A stretch of DNA of 64,000 nt from SMWC01 sp045561055 (GTDB lineage Bacteria > Pseudomonadota > Gammaproteobacteria > Steroidobacterales > Rariloculaceae). Both the position numbers and the translations under genes were made by a program. This document shows, piece after piece, positions 1 to 8,803 of the stretch. The stretch spans positions 310,001 through 374,000 of the forward strand of contig JBJKYL010000010.1 in assembly GCA_045561055.1 (NCBI GenBank), given 5' to 3'. Numbering within the stretch: position 1 is the first letter of the stretch; every line of letters begins with the position of its first letter. Below the pieces are notes generated by a model. That model was not told where the DNA came from. It ran no database searches and saw only the letters and a list, made by a program, of their open reading frames with translations.

Positions 1-1
1 T

Positions 2-772
2 GACATCTATGTCATGGATGCTTTCGGTACGGCCCACCGCGAAGACGCAAGCACGTATGGGGTCGGGTGGCACGCGCCCATCGTTTGCGCAGGTCCTCTG
101 CTCGTAAACGAGGTGGAGGCGCTGGAGAGGGTGTTGGAAAACCTTGCGCGGCCCGTTGTAGCCATCATCGGCGGTTCAAAAATCTCTACTAAGTTTGAAG
201 TGCTGAGTTCTCTAGCATCTTCAGTTGATGAGTTGATTGTCGGCGGTGGTATTGCAAATACTCTCCTCGCAGCAGCGGGGGTAAACGTCGGTGAGTCGGT
301 TCAGGAAGTTCAGATGCGCCATTTGGCATCCCAATTGCTGGATGGGAAATTCGGTGACGCTATTGTGCCGCTGCCTACGGACGTGGTGGTCGGCAAGTCA
401 CTAGATGTGGAAGCGCGTGGTGAGATCAAATGGACGGCTGATGTTGTCGGTGGCGAGATGATTCTCGATATCGGCCCGGATACGGCGCTCACTTATGCAG
501 AGCGGCTCGGTAACGCTGGCACGATTCTCTGGAATGGGCCAGTCGGCGTGTTTGAATGTCCCGAATTTGCGGAGGGAACGCGGAGTGTCGCGCGAGCCGT
601 GGCCGCGAGTAAAGCGTTCTCGATTGCAGGTGGCGGAGATACCCTGGCAGCGATTGAGCAGTTCGATGTGATGGACGATATCTCACTTATCTCGACAGGC
701 GGCGGCGCATTGCTGGAATTTTTCACGGGTAAAAAGTTGCCTGCTTTAGAAATGTTGGGGGCGCGTGCCTGA
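2..772 (+). CDS. pgk: Phosphoglycerate kinase, C-terminal two thirds (partial at window start)
   Basis: Transfers phosphate from 1,3-bisphosphoglycerate to ADP in glycolysis (reversed in gluconeogenesis) in the cytoplasm. The reading frame is open to the first base; about 257 residues are visible, so roughly 130 N-terminal residues lie outside the window. The visible part carries the family blocks DAFGTAHR, AIIGGSKISTK, VGGGIANT, WNGPVGVFE and the nucleotide-binding GGGDTLAAI followed by STGGGALLEF, all in order. The stop overlaps the GTG start of the glycerate kinase by 8 bases, so both are probably one operon with pyk. Identity is certain; only the 5' end is missing. Confidence 0.97.
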   Translation, partial: DIYVMDAFGTAHREDASTYGVGWHAPIVCAGPLLVNEVEALERVLENLARPVVAIIGGSKISTKFEVLSSLASSVDELIVGGGIANTLLAAAGVNVGESVQEVQMRHLASQLLDGKFGDAIVPLPTDVVVGKSLDVEARGEIKWTADVVGGEMILDIGPDTALTYAERLGNAGTILWNGPVGVFECPEFAEGTRSVARAVAASKAFSIAGGGDTLAAIEQFDVMDDISLISTGGGALLEFFTGKKLPALEMLGARA

Positions 773-2084
773 TACGACTACTGTATTACCCAATCTCGCC
801 GTGGTTGGGGTACGGTCTGCATTAGGCGCTTTCCGCTGCGCGATTGAAGCTGCCTCTCCTCAGCGCTGTTTAACTGCATCCTATATTCCAGATGGGGACC
901 TGGTGGTTCTCGGCACGGGGAAAGCGGCCGTTGCGATGGCAATTGTCGTCAACGAGCATGCGTCGGGACAAGTAAGCGGGTTAGTCGTGACCCGCTACGG
1001 TCACGGGCTGCTCCCCGAGGAGACGGTGGGGCAGATCGAGATAATGGAAGCAGGGCACCCGCTCCCAGACGATGAGAGTGCGGTAGCAGGGCAGCGGCTC
1101 CTGGAGTTTGCAGAGAAACTTGGGTCGGATAACACGCTGGTGTTCCTTGTTTCAGGAGGCGGTTCCGCACTCTCGATCGCCCCTCTCGGCGCTGTCACCT
1201 TGGAACAAAAGCGGTCTGCTACGGATTATCTAATGCGCGTTGGCGCCGATATTCGCGATATCAACTGTGTGCGCAGGCATTTATCTGCGCTAAAAGGCGG
1301 ACGACTAGCACAGGCAGCTCATCCCGCTCGTGTGACAACTCTTGCAATCTCTGATGTGCCGGGTGATGTGATTAGTGATATCGCTTCTGGGCCAACGATT
1401 CCAGACAATTCGACAGCCATACAGGCAGCGGAAATTCTGACTCGGCACGACTATCCTAGGCGGGATGAGCTCGCGGCTGTATTGATGGATTCGCGTTATA
1501 GCTCGCCTGATCCCGAGGACACGGCATTCACGCTTGATTCGGCTGAGATAATTGCATCATCGAGAATCTCTTTGGATGCTGCGCAAGATGAACTTGAGTC
1601 CGCTGGCTACGCCGTTCACCGACTGGGCGATCATCTCACTGATATCGCTCGCGATCTGGGGCGCGTGCATGCGAGGCTGGCTATAGAGTTTGCGAATACT
1701 AATCTCCCAGTGGCGATACTCTCCGGAGGTGAGACGCGGGTAGTGGTTGGTGAAAAGGCAGGACGAGGAGGGCGTAATCTCGAATATCTTGCCGGACTTG
1801 CACTTCAGCTGGATGGTCATGAGAACATCGTCGCGATAGCTGCTGACACCGATGGAATTGACGGTAACGCGGATCATGCCGGTGCTATTGTTACACCAGC
1901 CACGTTAGCTCTCGGTAGAGAATCCGGCTTGGATCTTGTCGACTTGCTTAATCAGAATGACACGTATCGTTATTTTCAAGCGTGTAAACTTCTACTCGTA
2001 ACTGGACCAACGAGAACCAACGTTAACGATTTTCGTTTGATCCTCATCAACCCCTTGCATGAAGTTGATTCTAATGGTTGCTGA
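765..2084 (+). CDS. Glycerate 2-kinase (MOFRL/TtuD family)
   Basis: Predicted to phosphorylate D-glycerate to 2-phosphoglycerate, feeding lower glycolysis. 439 residues from a GTG start that overlaps the pgk stop. Family marks: LGTGKAAVAMA near the N-terminus, VSGGGSAL, NCVRRHLSALKGGRLA, SDVPGDVISDIASGPT, and the C-terminal MOFRL part with SGGETRVVV, GRGGRNLEY and AADTDGIDG. The last conserved block reads GPTRTNVNDF, where the family normally has GPTGTNVND; an Arg replaces a Gly. Position between pgk and pyk fits its product, which pyruvate kinase uses after enolase. The last bases overlap the pyk start. The substrate could be hydroxypyruvate-derived or tartrate-derived glycerate; the sequence does not say which. 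Confidence 0.9.
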   Translation: MPDTTTVLPNLAVVGVRSALGAFRCAIEAASPQRCLTASYIPDGDLVVLGTGKAAVAMAIVVNEHASGQVSGLVVTRYGHGLLPEETVGQIEIMEAGHPLPDDESAVAGQRLLEFAEKLGSDNTLVFLVSGGGSALSIAPLGAVTLEQKRSATDYLMRVGADIRDINCVRRHLSALKGGRLAQAAHPARVTTLAISDVPGDVISDIASGPTIPDNSTAIQAAEILTRHDYPRRDELAAVLMDSRYSSPDPEDTAFTLDSAEIIASSRISLDAAQDELESAGYAVHRLGDHLTDIARDLGRVHARLAIEFANTNLPVAILSGGETRVVVGEKAGRGGRNLEYLAGLALQLDGHENIVAIAADTDGIDGNADHAGAIVTPATLALGRESGLDLVDLLNQNDTYRYFQACKLLLVTGPTRTNVNDFRLILINPLHEVDSNGC

Positions 2085-3549
2085 AGTAAAAGAGATACCG
2101 TTGCGTCGTACTAAAATTGTCGCCACGCTTGGCCCTGCTACGGACGATCCGATTGTGTTGGAAAATATGATTCGCGCCGGTGTTGATGTCTTGCGGATAA
2201 ATTTTTCCCACGGAGTTACTAAAGACCGGGCTGAGCGTGTCGCAAAGGTGCGTGCAGTTGCAAAAAAGATAGGGCGGGATGTTGCGATCATGGGTGATCT
2301 ACAAGGGGGTAAAATCCGTATCGAATCGTTCGTATCGAGCCCTATCGAGCTTATAGAAGGAGAGTCTTTCGCACTGGATGCAGCGATTAGCCCGAATGCA
2401 GGTTCGCGCGAAGCGGTGGGAGTGGGCTATTCGAATCTCGCAAAGGAAGTCGCTGAGGGTGATGTGCTGCTGCTAGACGATGGCCGCGTCGTGCTCGATG
2501 TGGAGAAAATAAGCGGCACGCGCGTGCATTGCCGGGTAAGGCACGGCGGTAAGCTTTCTGACAACAAAGGCGTGAACAGGCAAGGCGGCGGACTATCAGC
2601 GCCGGCGCTCACGAACAAAGACCGCGCGGATATCAAAATTGTTGCAGAACTCGGCTTCGATTTCCTATCCATATCTTTTGCGCGTGATGCCGCTGACATC
2701 GATGAGGCACGCAGCTTGTTACGCCATGCCGGAAGCGAAGCTCATGTCGTCGCTAAAATCGAGCGCGCTGAAGCCGTAGAGAACATCGAAGATATTATCG
2801 ATGCTAGTGACGTCATTATGGTTGCGCGGGGTGACCTTGCAGTAGAGGTCGGTTACGCGGCTATGACAGGTTTACAGAAAGCGTTGATTCGAAACGCTCG
2901 GGCACGTAACTGTGTTTCGATAACCGCAACGCAAATGCTTGAATCAATGATTAGCCAGACGACTCCAACCCGCGCAGAAGTGTCCGATGTGGCCAATGCT
3001 GTCATGGACGGCACTGATGCCGTGATGCTGTCGGCTGAGACCGCGGTTGGGCGCTATCCTGTTCAGGCCGTGCGGACCATGAGCGAGGTATGTGTAGGAG
3101 CAGAGAAACATGAGGTTTTCAAACGAGCAAGAAATCTCCGGCTAGAGGATGCGTTCGATCGGGTAGATGAAGCCATCGCTATCGCGGCAATGTTTGTGGC
3201 TAATCACCTTAACGTCAAGGGGATTATTGCGTTAACTGAGTCAGGAGCGACGACGCTGTGGATGTCGCGTCTAAGATCGGAGATTCCGATCTATGCATTC
3301 ACTCGGCATGAGACAACGCGGCGGCGTGTCATGCTTTATCGTGGTGTATATCCAGAGAGTATCGAAATCATCCATACTGATCCCGCTATCATGCATCAGA
3401 GCGTATTCGATGTGCTACTGCGAGATGGGATTATGTGTCCAGGTGATCTGGCTTTGTTCACGACAGGTGATTTGTGCGGTGTCGCAGGACAAACCAATAC
3501 ATTACAGATTATAGAAATTCCGTCGGGGGCCTCCTCCCCCACCACGTGA
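2074..3549 (+). CDS. pyk: Pyruvate kinase
   Basis: Converts phosphoenolpyruvate and ADP to pyruvate and ATP. About 491 residues from ATG 2074; an ATG at 2059 adds five residues, and neither has a clear ribosome site, so I chose the start nearer the conserved RRTKIVATLGPATD. Other blocks: LRINFSHG, GGGLSAPALTNKD, VAKIERAEAVENI, VARGDLAVEVG, ITATQMLESMI, RAEVSDVANAVMDGTDAVMLSAETAVGRYP in pieces, and the C-terminal effector domain. The substrate-loop block reads DLQGGKIRI where most family members have DLQGPKIR, so a Pro is replaced by Gly. Third gene of the pgk-glycerate kinase-pyk run; overlaps its upstream neighbour by 11 bases. Confidence 0.95.
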   Translation: MVAEVKEIPLRRTKIVATLGPATDDPIVLENMIRAGVDVLRINFSHGVTKDRAERVAKVRAVAKKIGRDVAIMGDLQGGKIRIESFVSSPIELIEGESFALDAAISPNAGSREAVGVGYSNLAKEVAEGDVLLLDDGRVVLDVEKISGTRVHCRVRHGGKLSDNKGVNRQGGGLSAPALTNKDRADIKIVAELGFDFLSISFARDAADIDEARSLLRHAGSEAHVVAKIERAEAVENIEDIIDASDVIMVARGDLAVEVGYAAMTGLQKALIRNARARNCVSITATQMLESMISQTTPTRAEVSDVANAVMDGTDAVMLSAETAVGRYPVQAVRTMSEVCVGAEKHEVFKRARNLRLEDAFDRVDEAIAIAAMFVANHLNVKGIIALTESGATTLWMSRLRSEIPIYAFTRHETTRRRVMLYRGVYPESIEIIHTDPAIMHQSVFDVLLRDGIMCPGDLALFTTGDLCGVAGQTNTLQIIEIPSGASSPTT

Positions 3550-3570
3550 CTAATAAGTTTCTCAAGGCGT

Positions 3571-4125
3571 CTATTCTTCCAGGTGCCGGTGCGGGCGGAG
3601 CATATCAAATCGACGCATTAAAATGATGGAGGATCTGAATCTAGATATTCTCCTTTGACAAACTTGTGGCAAGGCCCCTGCGATATATTCAGAGCGAAGT
3701 TGATCGCCTGTGCAGCCTATCGCTATGGTGAGATAGGAGCATTGGAAGTCCCGACAAAATGAGATCAAGTCACGCAGAAAGTCGCCGATATTTTCAATCA
3801 TCTTCTGTACCTGTTTTTGTCCATTTAAAAAATCGCGAACGGGTTTATCTTTGCCATTTAGCAGCCTGAGTTTCGGTTCCTAATACGGGTTGGGTAAGCA
3901 GAGTACGTCAAAGACAAAATCGGCATCCGCCGGTAGGCTGTGCTTGTAGCCAAACGACTCTATTAGTATTGAAAGTGCGGTATCTTTGCGCTTACCGATA
4001 TGCTCTTTAACCAGTTGACGTAAGTCATAAACCGCCATCGTGCTTGTATCGATGATGAGATCGACGGGCTAGTGGCCATCAGCTTCGAAATTAATATCCT
4101 CACTGCGGCTTGGAAGAGCTCTAAC
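3571..4125 (-). pseudogene. rapZ: Decayed RapZ (RNase adapter) remnant
   Basis: Reading the minus strand in one frame from about 4125 to 3571 gives blocks of RapZ in the right order: VDLIIDTSTMAVYDLRQLV, LSILIESFGYKHSLPADAD, FVFDVLCLPNPY, then a TAG at 3880-3882 where RapZ has Trp, then EPKLRLLNGKDKPV, SYLTIAIGCTGDQLRSEYIA and a final HRHLEE. A second in-frame TAG lies at 4069-4071. The N-terminal Walker-type ATP-binding part (about 130 residues) is absent, and the usual GCTGGxHRSV is changed to GCTGDQLRSE. RapZ normally guides RNase E to the GlmZ small RNA. It sits directly downstream of rpoN, where hpf-ptsN-rapZ-npr usually follow; hpf and ptsN are gone. A protein starting at the internal ATG near 3801 could be made but would lack most of the domain. 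Confidence 0.85.
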
Positions 4126-4148
4126 CCCCCCCCTCCTCTACGCGGCCC

Positions 4149-5516
4149 TCAGAAAGTCTTTTTGCCTGCTAGTTTGTTGCGTTTTCGCTCGCTCGAGGGG
4201 GGAATCTTCATTCCTTCCCTGTATTTGGCGACGGTTCTGCGTGCAACATGAATTCCTGCGCCAGAGAGGGCTTTCGCAATCTGATTGTCGCTCAAAGGTC
4301 TCTCGGGCCTCTCTTCACCGATAAACTTACGAATCTTTGAGCGCACGGCTGTTGAGGATAGTTCGCCATCTTTGCTAGTGAGATGACTCGAGAAGAAATA
4401 GCGGAACTCGAATATACCGCGCGGCGTATGCATGTATTTGTTAGTGGTTACACGGGAGACAGTGGATTCGTGCATTTCAATCGACTCTGAGATATCTTTT
4501 AATATCATCGGACGCATGTGTTCATCGCCATGTTCCAGAAACTCTACTTGGCGATCCACTATGGTTTTGGCTACCTTGAGCAGCGTTTCGTTACGAATTT
4601 CGAGGCTGCGAATAAACCAACGGGCCTCTTGCAACTGGGTCCTAAGATCATCGTATTCGTTATTGCGTCCGAGATATCTTACATAGGACTCGTTTATCTT
4701 GAGTTGCGGCGAAATTGAATTATTAATTTCGACAAGCCATGTGCCGTCAGTCGGTCGTACATAAACGTCTGGCACGATATATTCGGCTGCCTGTGCGTTT
4801 ATAGATGAACCAGGGCGTGGATGGCACGAGCGTACGAGCGCCAATGCGTCGTTGAGTTCCTCATCGCTAGTGTCTAGCCGCCGCTTGAGCGCAGCGAACT
4901 TATGTTTTGCGACCAGCTCCAAGTATTTTTGAGCGATCTTAACTGCGAGCACGAGCCCTGGCGTGTCCGGATCGAGGTGTCGAAGCTGCAGTAACAAGCA
5001 TTCACTGGGTGATCTAGCTCCCACACCAACAGGGTCCAATCGTTGAACAATCTCTAGGACAGTTTTTATTTCTTCCGCTGTTACGTCGATATCAGGGGCT
5101 AGCGTTGCCTGGATAGCCTCGATTTCCTCTGTTAAATAGCCATCTTCACTGATGCCATCAACGATGCCCTGTCCGATTGCGGTTGCGCGGGCATCCAAGT
5201 TCTCTATATCTAACTGCCAGAGCAGGCGATCTTTGAGCGAACCCACGGAATAGTCAGCAAAGTCTTTCTGATTTTTTGGATCATTGGACGCTAGTGATTC
5301 TAATGGTCTAATTCTTTGAGTGTCTCTCCATTCTGACTCATTGATACCAGTGTCGGTGGTCTCATCTACCTCCAACATTACGTTTTCTTCGAGCGCCACC
5401 AGAATCTGGGTTTGCAGATCCATGATCGGGAGCTGCAATAGTCGAATAGCCTGCTGCAGCTGCGGTGTCATCGTCAACTGCTGAGATAGCTGAGGCTGTA
5501 GAGAAGGTTTTAACAT
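4149..5516 (-). CDS. rpoN: RNA polymerase sigma-54 factor
   Basis: Sigma factor for -24/-12 promoters, which need enhancer-binding ATPases. 455 residues. Region I at the N-terminus has the typical LTMTPQLQQAIRLLQL, followed by an acidic linker (about 45-80), the core-binding domain (about 95-290) and the C-terminal DNA-binding part with a helix-turn-helix. The RpoN box ARRTVAKYR is near residue 430. All regions are present, so the gene should work even though its usual downstream companions (hpf, ptsN, rapZ) are lost or decayed. Only 15 bases separate it from lptB upstream, so it probably shares the lptCAB transcript. Confidence 0.97.
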   Translation of the reverse strand: MLKPSLQPQLSQQLTMTPQLQQAIRLLQLPIMDLQTQILVALEENVMLEVDETTDTGINESEWRDTQRIRPLESLASNDPKNQKDFADYSVGSLKDRLLWQLDIENLDARATAIGQGIVDGISEDGYLTEEIEAIQATLAPDIDVTAEEIKTVLEIVQRLDPVGVGARSPSECLLLQLRHLDPDTPGLVLAVKIAQKYLELVAKHKFAALKRRLDTSDEELNDALALVRSCHPRPGSSINAQAAEYIVPDVYVRPTDGTWLVEINNSISPQLKINESYVRYLGRNNEYDDLRTQLQEARWFIRSLEIRNETLLKVAKTIVDRQVEFLEHGDEHMRPMILKDISESIEMHESTVSRVTTNKYMHTPRGIFEFRYFFSSHLTSKDGELSSTAVRSKIRKFIGEERPERPLSDNQIAKALSGAGIHVARRTVAKYREGMKIPPSSERKRNKLAGKKTF

Positions 5517-5531
5517 TCTTCGGCCCGGAGC

Positions 5532-6257
5532 TTAAAGCGAGAAACCCTCCCCAAGGTAGACTTCGCGTACATTCTGATTTGAAAGAATTTCGTCTGGGTT
5601 TCCCGAGGCCATTAGCCCCCCTTCATTGAGAATGTAAGCGCGCCCGCAGATTCCAAGTGTCTCGCGCACATTGTGATCGGTTATCAATACTCCGATACTG
5701 CGCTGGGCCAGGTGTTGAATAATGCGTTGGATATCGATCACTGAGATAGGGTCTACACCGGCAAATGGCTCGTCGAGGAGAATAAATTGCGGTTCAGCTG
5801 CCAGTGCTCGCGCGATTTCTACTCGCCGCCGCTCTCCACCAGAGAGTGATAACCCAAGGCTATTTCTGACATGGGTTATATGCAGCTCCTCCAGCAGTTC
5901 CTCTAGCAGATTCTGTCGATCTACACGGTTGAGGTCGCGACGTGTTTGTAGGATAGAGCGAATATTGTCCGCGACCGTCAACTTGCTAAAAATCGACGCT
6001 TCCTGTGGAAGATAACCTAACCCGCGACGCGCGCGCTGGTGTACTGGTAGATCCGTAATGTCCTTATCGTTTAGCACGATTCGTCCCTGGTCGCACCGAA
6101 TGAGTCCTACAATCATATAGAAAGCTGTGGTTTTGCCTGCGCCGTTGGGACCGAGAAGCCCGACGATCTCGCTGTTGTTAATGGAGATCGATAGGTCTCT
6201 GACTACTTCACGTGAGCGGTAGCGCTTAGCGATCTGGAGCGCCTCCAGTTTGTTCAT
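5532..6257 (-). CDS. lptB: LPS export ABC transporter ATPase LptB
   Basis: ATPase of LptB2FGC, which pulls lipopolysaccharide out of the inner membrane. 241 residues. Walker A GPNGAGKTT near residue 40, Q-loop YLPQEASIF, signature LSLSGGERRRVEIARAL, Walker B FILLDEPFAGVDP and switch His in ITDHNVRET. The start ATG 6255-6257 overlaps the lptA stop as ATGA; a longer frame up to 6329 lies entirely inside lptA and has no family support. The partners lptF and lptG are not in this window, as is usual. Confidence 0.97.
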   Translation of the reverse strand: MNKLEALQIAKRYRSREVVRDLSISINNSEIVGLLGPNGAGKTTAFYMIVGLIRCDQGRIVLNDKDITDLPVHQRARRGLGYLPQEASIFSKLTVADNIRSILQTRRDLNRVDRQNLLEELLEELHITHVRNSLGLSLSGGERRRVEIARALAAEPQFILLDEPFAGVDPISVIDIQRIIQHLAQRSIGVLITDHNVRETLGICGRAYILNEGGLMASGNPDEILSNQNVREVYLGEGFSL

Positions 6258-6877
6258 TGCAGCGGTGAGGGTTCCGGCGTAACGCCGTCGGCTGGAGGGA
6301 CGATGGTAATAAAGAGAGGGGTACCGCACTCGGAGGAGCCAGACGTGAGTTTCTCTTGGTCGAGATTGTAGATTAGATCGCAGCCAGAAATGTCATTCGA
6401 TCCTTCGCTGAGCCGCGCCTCTTTGGTCATGCGTAGCGTGTTGTCCTCTTTGTGATAGCTCAACAGATTTGCGCTACCGCGTATCGGTTGCATACGCGAG
6501 TCACTTAGATCTTCAAATTCGGCTGGGTTGCCTTGCAGATTTACGACCACGAGTTTGTGAGCTTCAAAAGTAAGCTCTGCACTACTTGCCACAATATTTG
6601 TAGATCCGACTGAGATTCTAACGTTGCCGTCAAATCGCCACTCGCTTCTATCGAAGTCAAGTCCCGACGCTACGGCCTCGTCGGACCGAATCACTATGTC
6701 TCCCTGAGTGATCTGAAGACCCTGAAATACAACAGTCTCGGTCTTCTGATCAAAGGAAGACGATTCGGCGTCTAAAAGGATAGGCAAAGCCTCGTCTTCC
6801 TCTGCTCCATAAGTGTACGGTGATAGTAAGAGCAGAACGATGCTAAAGCCGCTAAATTTAAGGATCAAATTGACCAT
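6254..6877 (-). CDS. lptA: LPS transport periplasmic protein LptA
   Basis: Periplasmic bridge protein that passes lipopolysaccharide from LptC to the LptD/E translocon. 207 residues. A signal peptide is evident: short start, hydrophobic SIVLLLLS core, likely cleavage after TYGA near residue 25. The mature part has the OstA/LptA beta-jellyroll pattern, with VVFQGLQITQGDIVIRSDEA and, further on, GNPAEFEDLSD. The tail is proline-rich. It overlaps lptC upstream by 20 bases and lptB downstream by 4, so the three are translated as a coupled unit. Confidence 0.95.
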   Translation of the reverse strand: MVNLILKFSGFSIVLLLLSPYTYGAEEDEALPILLDAESSSFDQKTETVVFQGLQITQGDIVIRSDEAVASGLDFDRSEWRFDGNVRISVGSTNIVASSAELTFEAHKLVVVNLQGNPAEFEDLSDSRMQPIRGSANLLSYHKEDNTLRMTKEARLSEGSNDISGCDLIYNLDQEKLTSGSSECGTPLFITIVPPADGVTPEPSPLQ

Positions 6878-7424
6878 GTACTTCCGATTCTAGCTCCAAC
6901 CGTTCGTCACGCAAATAAACTCTGATGCCCATCGCATCCAATCGTCGATCACCGACGAATAGGCTCACGGATCCTTCTGCACTAGCTACTAAGTTTTCAG
7001 GCTCGAAACGCAGCGCTTGTGTTCTAACAAGAGTTCTGTCTCTCTGGTCCTGGGGTTCGTTTAGGAGTTCAACAGCACCGCGTAAATCAATATAAGATTC
7101 GTCCGTTGGGGCTTCTCCGGATTCGGCGCTCAGAAACCAGGGGATGTCCTCAGTAGGTCGGTATTCTACCCGCACGCCGCTAAGAAATAAGCGATTTTCG
7201 CTAGGCTGTTCCTCTGCGCGACGGGCCCATAGTTTGTAAAGTGGCTGCCCGTCCTCTTTAGTTCTCACTATCTCAGCGTCTGAGAGGTAATAGCCTAGCC
7301 GCAAGTTATTGGAAAATTCTCCCATATTGGTGGTTACCGTGCCCGTGCGGCTCCAATACCAGCTTGCGCCAGCTACGATGCTTAAAAAGATTATGCTTAC
7401 GACATTTTTAATATTTAGATACAT
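6858..7424 (-). CDS. lptC: LPS export protein LptC
   Basis: Single-pass inner-membrane protein that docks LptB2FG to LptA. 188 residues, close to the usual 190. One membrane helix at about residues 8-25 (VVSIIFLSIVAGASWYW) is followed by a periplasmic LptC/OstA-type jellyroll, with the block YYLSDAEIVRTKEDGQPLY. It is first of lptC-lptA-lptB-rpoN. In most gammaproteobacteria kdsD and kdsC stand between the exchanger gene and lptC; here only 12 bases separate lptC from the exchanger gene. Confidence 0.94.
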   Translation of the reverse strand: MYLNIKNVVSIIFLSIVAGASWYWSRTGTVTTNMGEFSNNLRLGYYLSDAEIVRTKEDGQPLYKLWARRAEEQPSENRLFLSGVRVEYRPTEDIPWFLSAESGEAPTDESYIDLRGAVELLNEPQDQRDRTLVRTQALRFEPENLVASAEGSVSLFVGDRRLDAMGIRVYLRDERLELESEVHGQFDP

Positions 7425-7436
7425 TCGGTGTCTTTA

Positions 7437-8405
7437 CTAGGTCAAAGCCTCCCATATCACGAATCCCTGGTAGACCACAAACGTTACGAGTAGTCCTGCA
7501 CCGATCGATCGAGTTAATTGCACTTTTGCCCTCCGATTATATGCGAGGATGAATACCGCTAGCGTTATTACTGTCATAAGAGGGTAATGAAGTGTTAATA
7601 CGCCCGGGGACAGTTCATGAGGTTGAATAGCACCGACTATGCCTATGACGGCTAGCAGATTGAATATATTCGAGCCCAGTACGTTACCGATGACAAGATC
7701 GCACTCGCGTTTTAAAGCGCCGGCGATTGCGACGGCCAGTTCTGGTAGGCTCGTACCAATTGCGATGACCGTGACTCCAAGAACTAGTTCGCTCACGCCT
7801 ATTCGCCGTGCCGCATCGGTTGCGCCGTTTACCAGAAGTTCGGAGCCTACTAACAGCGTAATAAGGCCACCGATGAGCCAGAATGTTGCCTTACCCGCGC
7901 CCATCTCGTTGGAAACTTCGGAAGCGTATTTTTCGTTTAGTGGGGCCAACCTGTTTGATCGTGTTCCAAGGATGATTAGTGAAATCGTAAGAATCGCGAG
8001 AGTGAGTAGCAGCAGTAACGCATCTATGCGGCTGAGGGTGTTGTCTAAGAACAGCAGGTAGGCGAGGCCGGTTACAGCTAGCACTAGCGGGAATTCGTGG
8101 CGTAGAATTTTAGAGGGAACTGCGAGTGGAGTTAATAGCACGGAGATACCGAGGACCAACCCAAGGTTCGCGATATTAGATCCCACCGCGTTACCCACCG
8201 CGAGTCCCGGCGCATTTTCTATAGATGCGACTGCGGAGATAAGCATCTCAGGTGCCGAGGTTGCGAAGCCGACGATGACAAGCCCGATTAATACAGGCGA
8301 TATGCCGAGATTACGCGCTGTCGCGGCCGCGCCGATGACGAGCCGATCAGCTCCCCAGAAAAGTAATAGTAGGCCGGCCAGAATAGCGGCCACGGATAAA
8401 ATCAT
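7437..8405 (-). CDS. Calcium/sodium antiporter, YrbG/CaxA family
   Basis: Inner-membrane cation exchanger of the K+-dependent Na+/Ca2+ exchanger type. 322 residues with about ten hydrophobic helices in two inverted halves. The two ion-binding alpha repeats are clear: GFATSAPEMLISAVAS with GNAVGSNIANLG in the first half, and GTSLPELAVAIAGA with GNVLGSNIFNLL in the second; both acidic residues (APE, LPE) are kept. Start ATG at 8403-8405. In related genomes this gene lies between mla genes and kdsD; both are missing here. The ion actually moved is not shown by the sequence. Confidence 0.9.
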   Translation of the reverse strand: MILSVAAILAGLLLLFWGADRLVIGAAATARNLGISPVLIGLVIVGFATSAPEMLISAVASIENAPGLAVGNAVGSNIANLGLVLGISVLLTPLAVPSKILRHEFPLVLAVTGLAYLLFLDNTLSRIDALLLLLTLAILTISLIILGTRSNRLAPLNEKYASEVSNEMGAGKATFWLIGGLITLLVGSELLVNGATDAARRIGVSELVLGVTVIAIGTSLPELAVAIAGALKRECDLVIGNVLGSNIFNLLAVIGIVGAIQPHELSPGVLTLHYPLMTVITLAVFILAYNRRAKVQLTRSIGAGLLVTFVVYQGFVIWEALT

Positions 8406-8545
8406 TTTTTTACTATGTGCTCCATATGCTCATATGTGCAAGTACTTTAAGCGAAGTCTATCAGCCTCTATCACGTAGTCATGAGGGCGAAGGCGGATTC
8501 GGTTAGACTGTACGCCTTTCCGTTACCCTGAAATGTGGTGCCAAT

Positions 8546-8788
8546 ATGGATCCGAAAGCCGTCGCGAAGTTAATAAAGCAAGGGTTCCCGGGCGCAACTG
8601 TCAAGGTAACAACCGATGGTGCCGGGCACTATGAAGCTATGGTTATCTGCCCCTCGTTCGAAGGTAAACGTAGTCTCCAACGTCATCAGTTGGTTTACGG
8701 AACGCTAGGCGCTCTCGTTGGCGTCGAGATTCATGCGCTGAATCTCAAAACCTTCACGCCCGGGGAGTGGCAAGCTCGAGCTACCTGA
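8546..8788 (+). CDS. ibaG: BolA family protein IbaG
   Basis: Small BolA-like protein (80 residues) that, with a monothiol glutaredoxin, binds Fe-S clusters and is linked to acid stress in E. coli. The KH-like fold shows in VKVTTDGAGHYEAMVICPSF (cluster/DNA-facing loop with His), QRHQLVYGTLGALVG and the conserved IHALNLKTFTPGEW. Next to murA, 15 bases apart, as in E. coli. The usual upstream mlaFEDCB genes are absent, and a divergent exchanger gene starts 140 bases away. Confidence 0.93.
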   Translation: MDPKAVAKLIKQGFPGATVKVTTDGAGHYEAMVICPSFEGKRSLQRHQLVYGTLGALVGVEIHALNLKTFTPGEWQARAT

Positions 8789-8803
8789 GCGAAGGCGCGC
8801 AAA

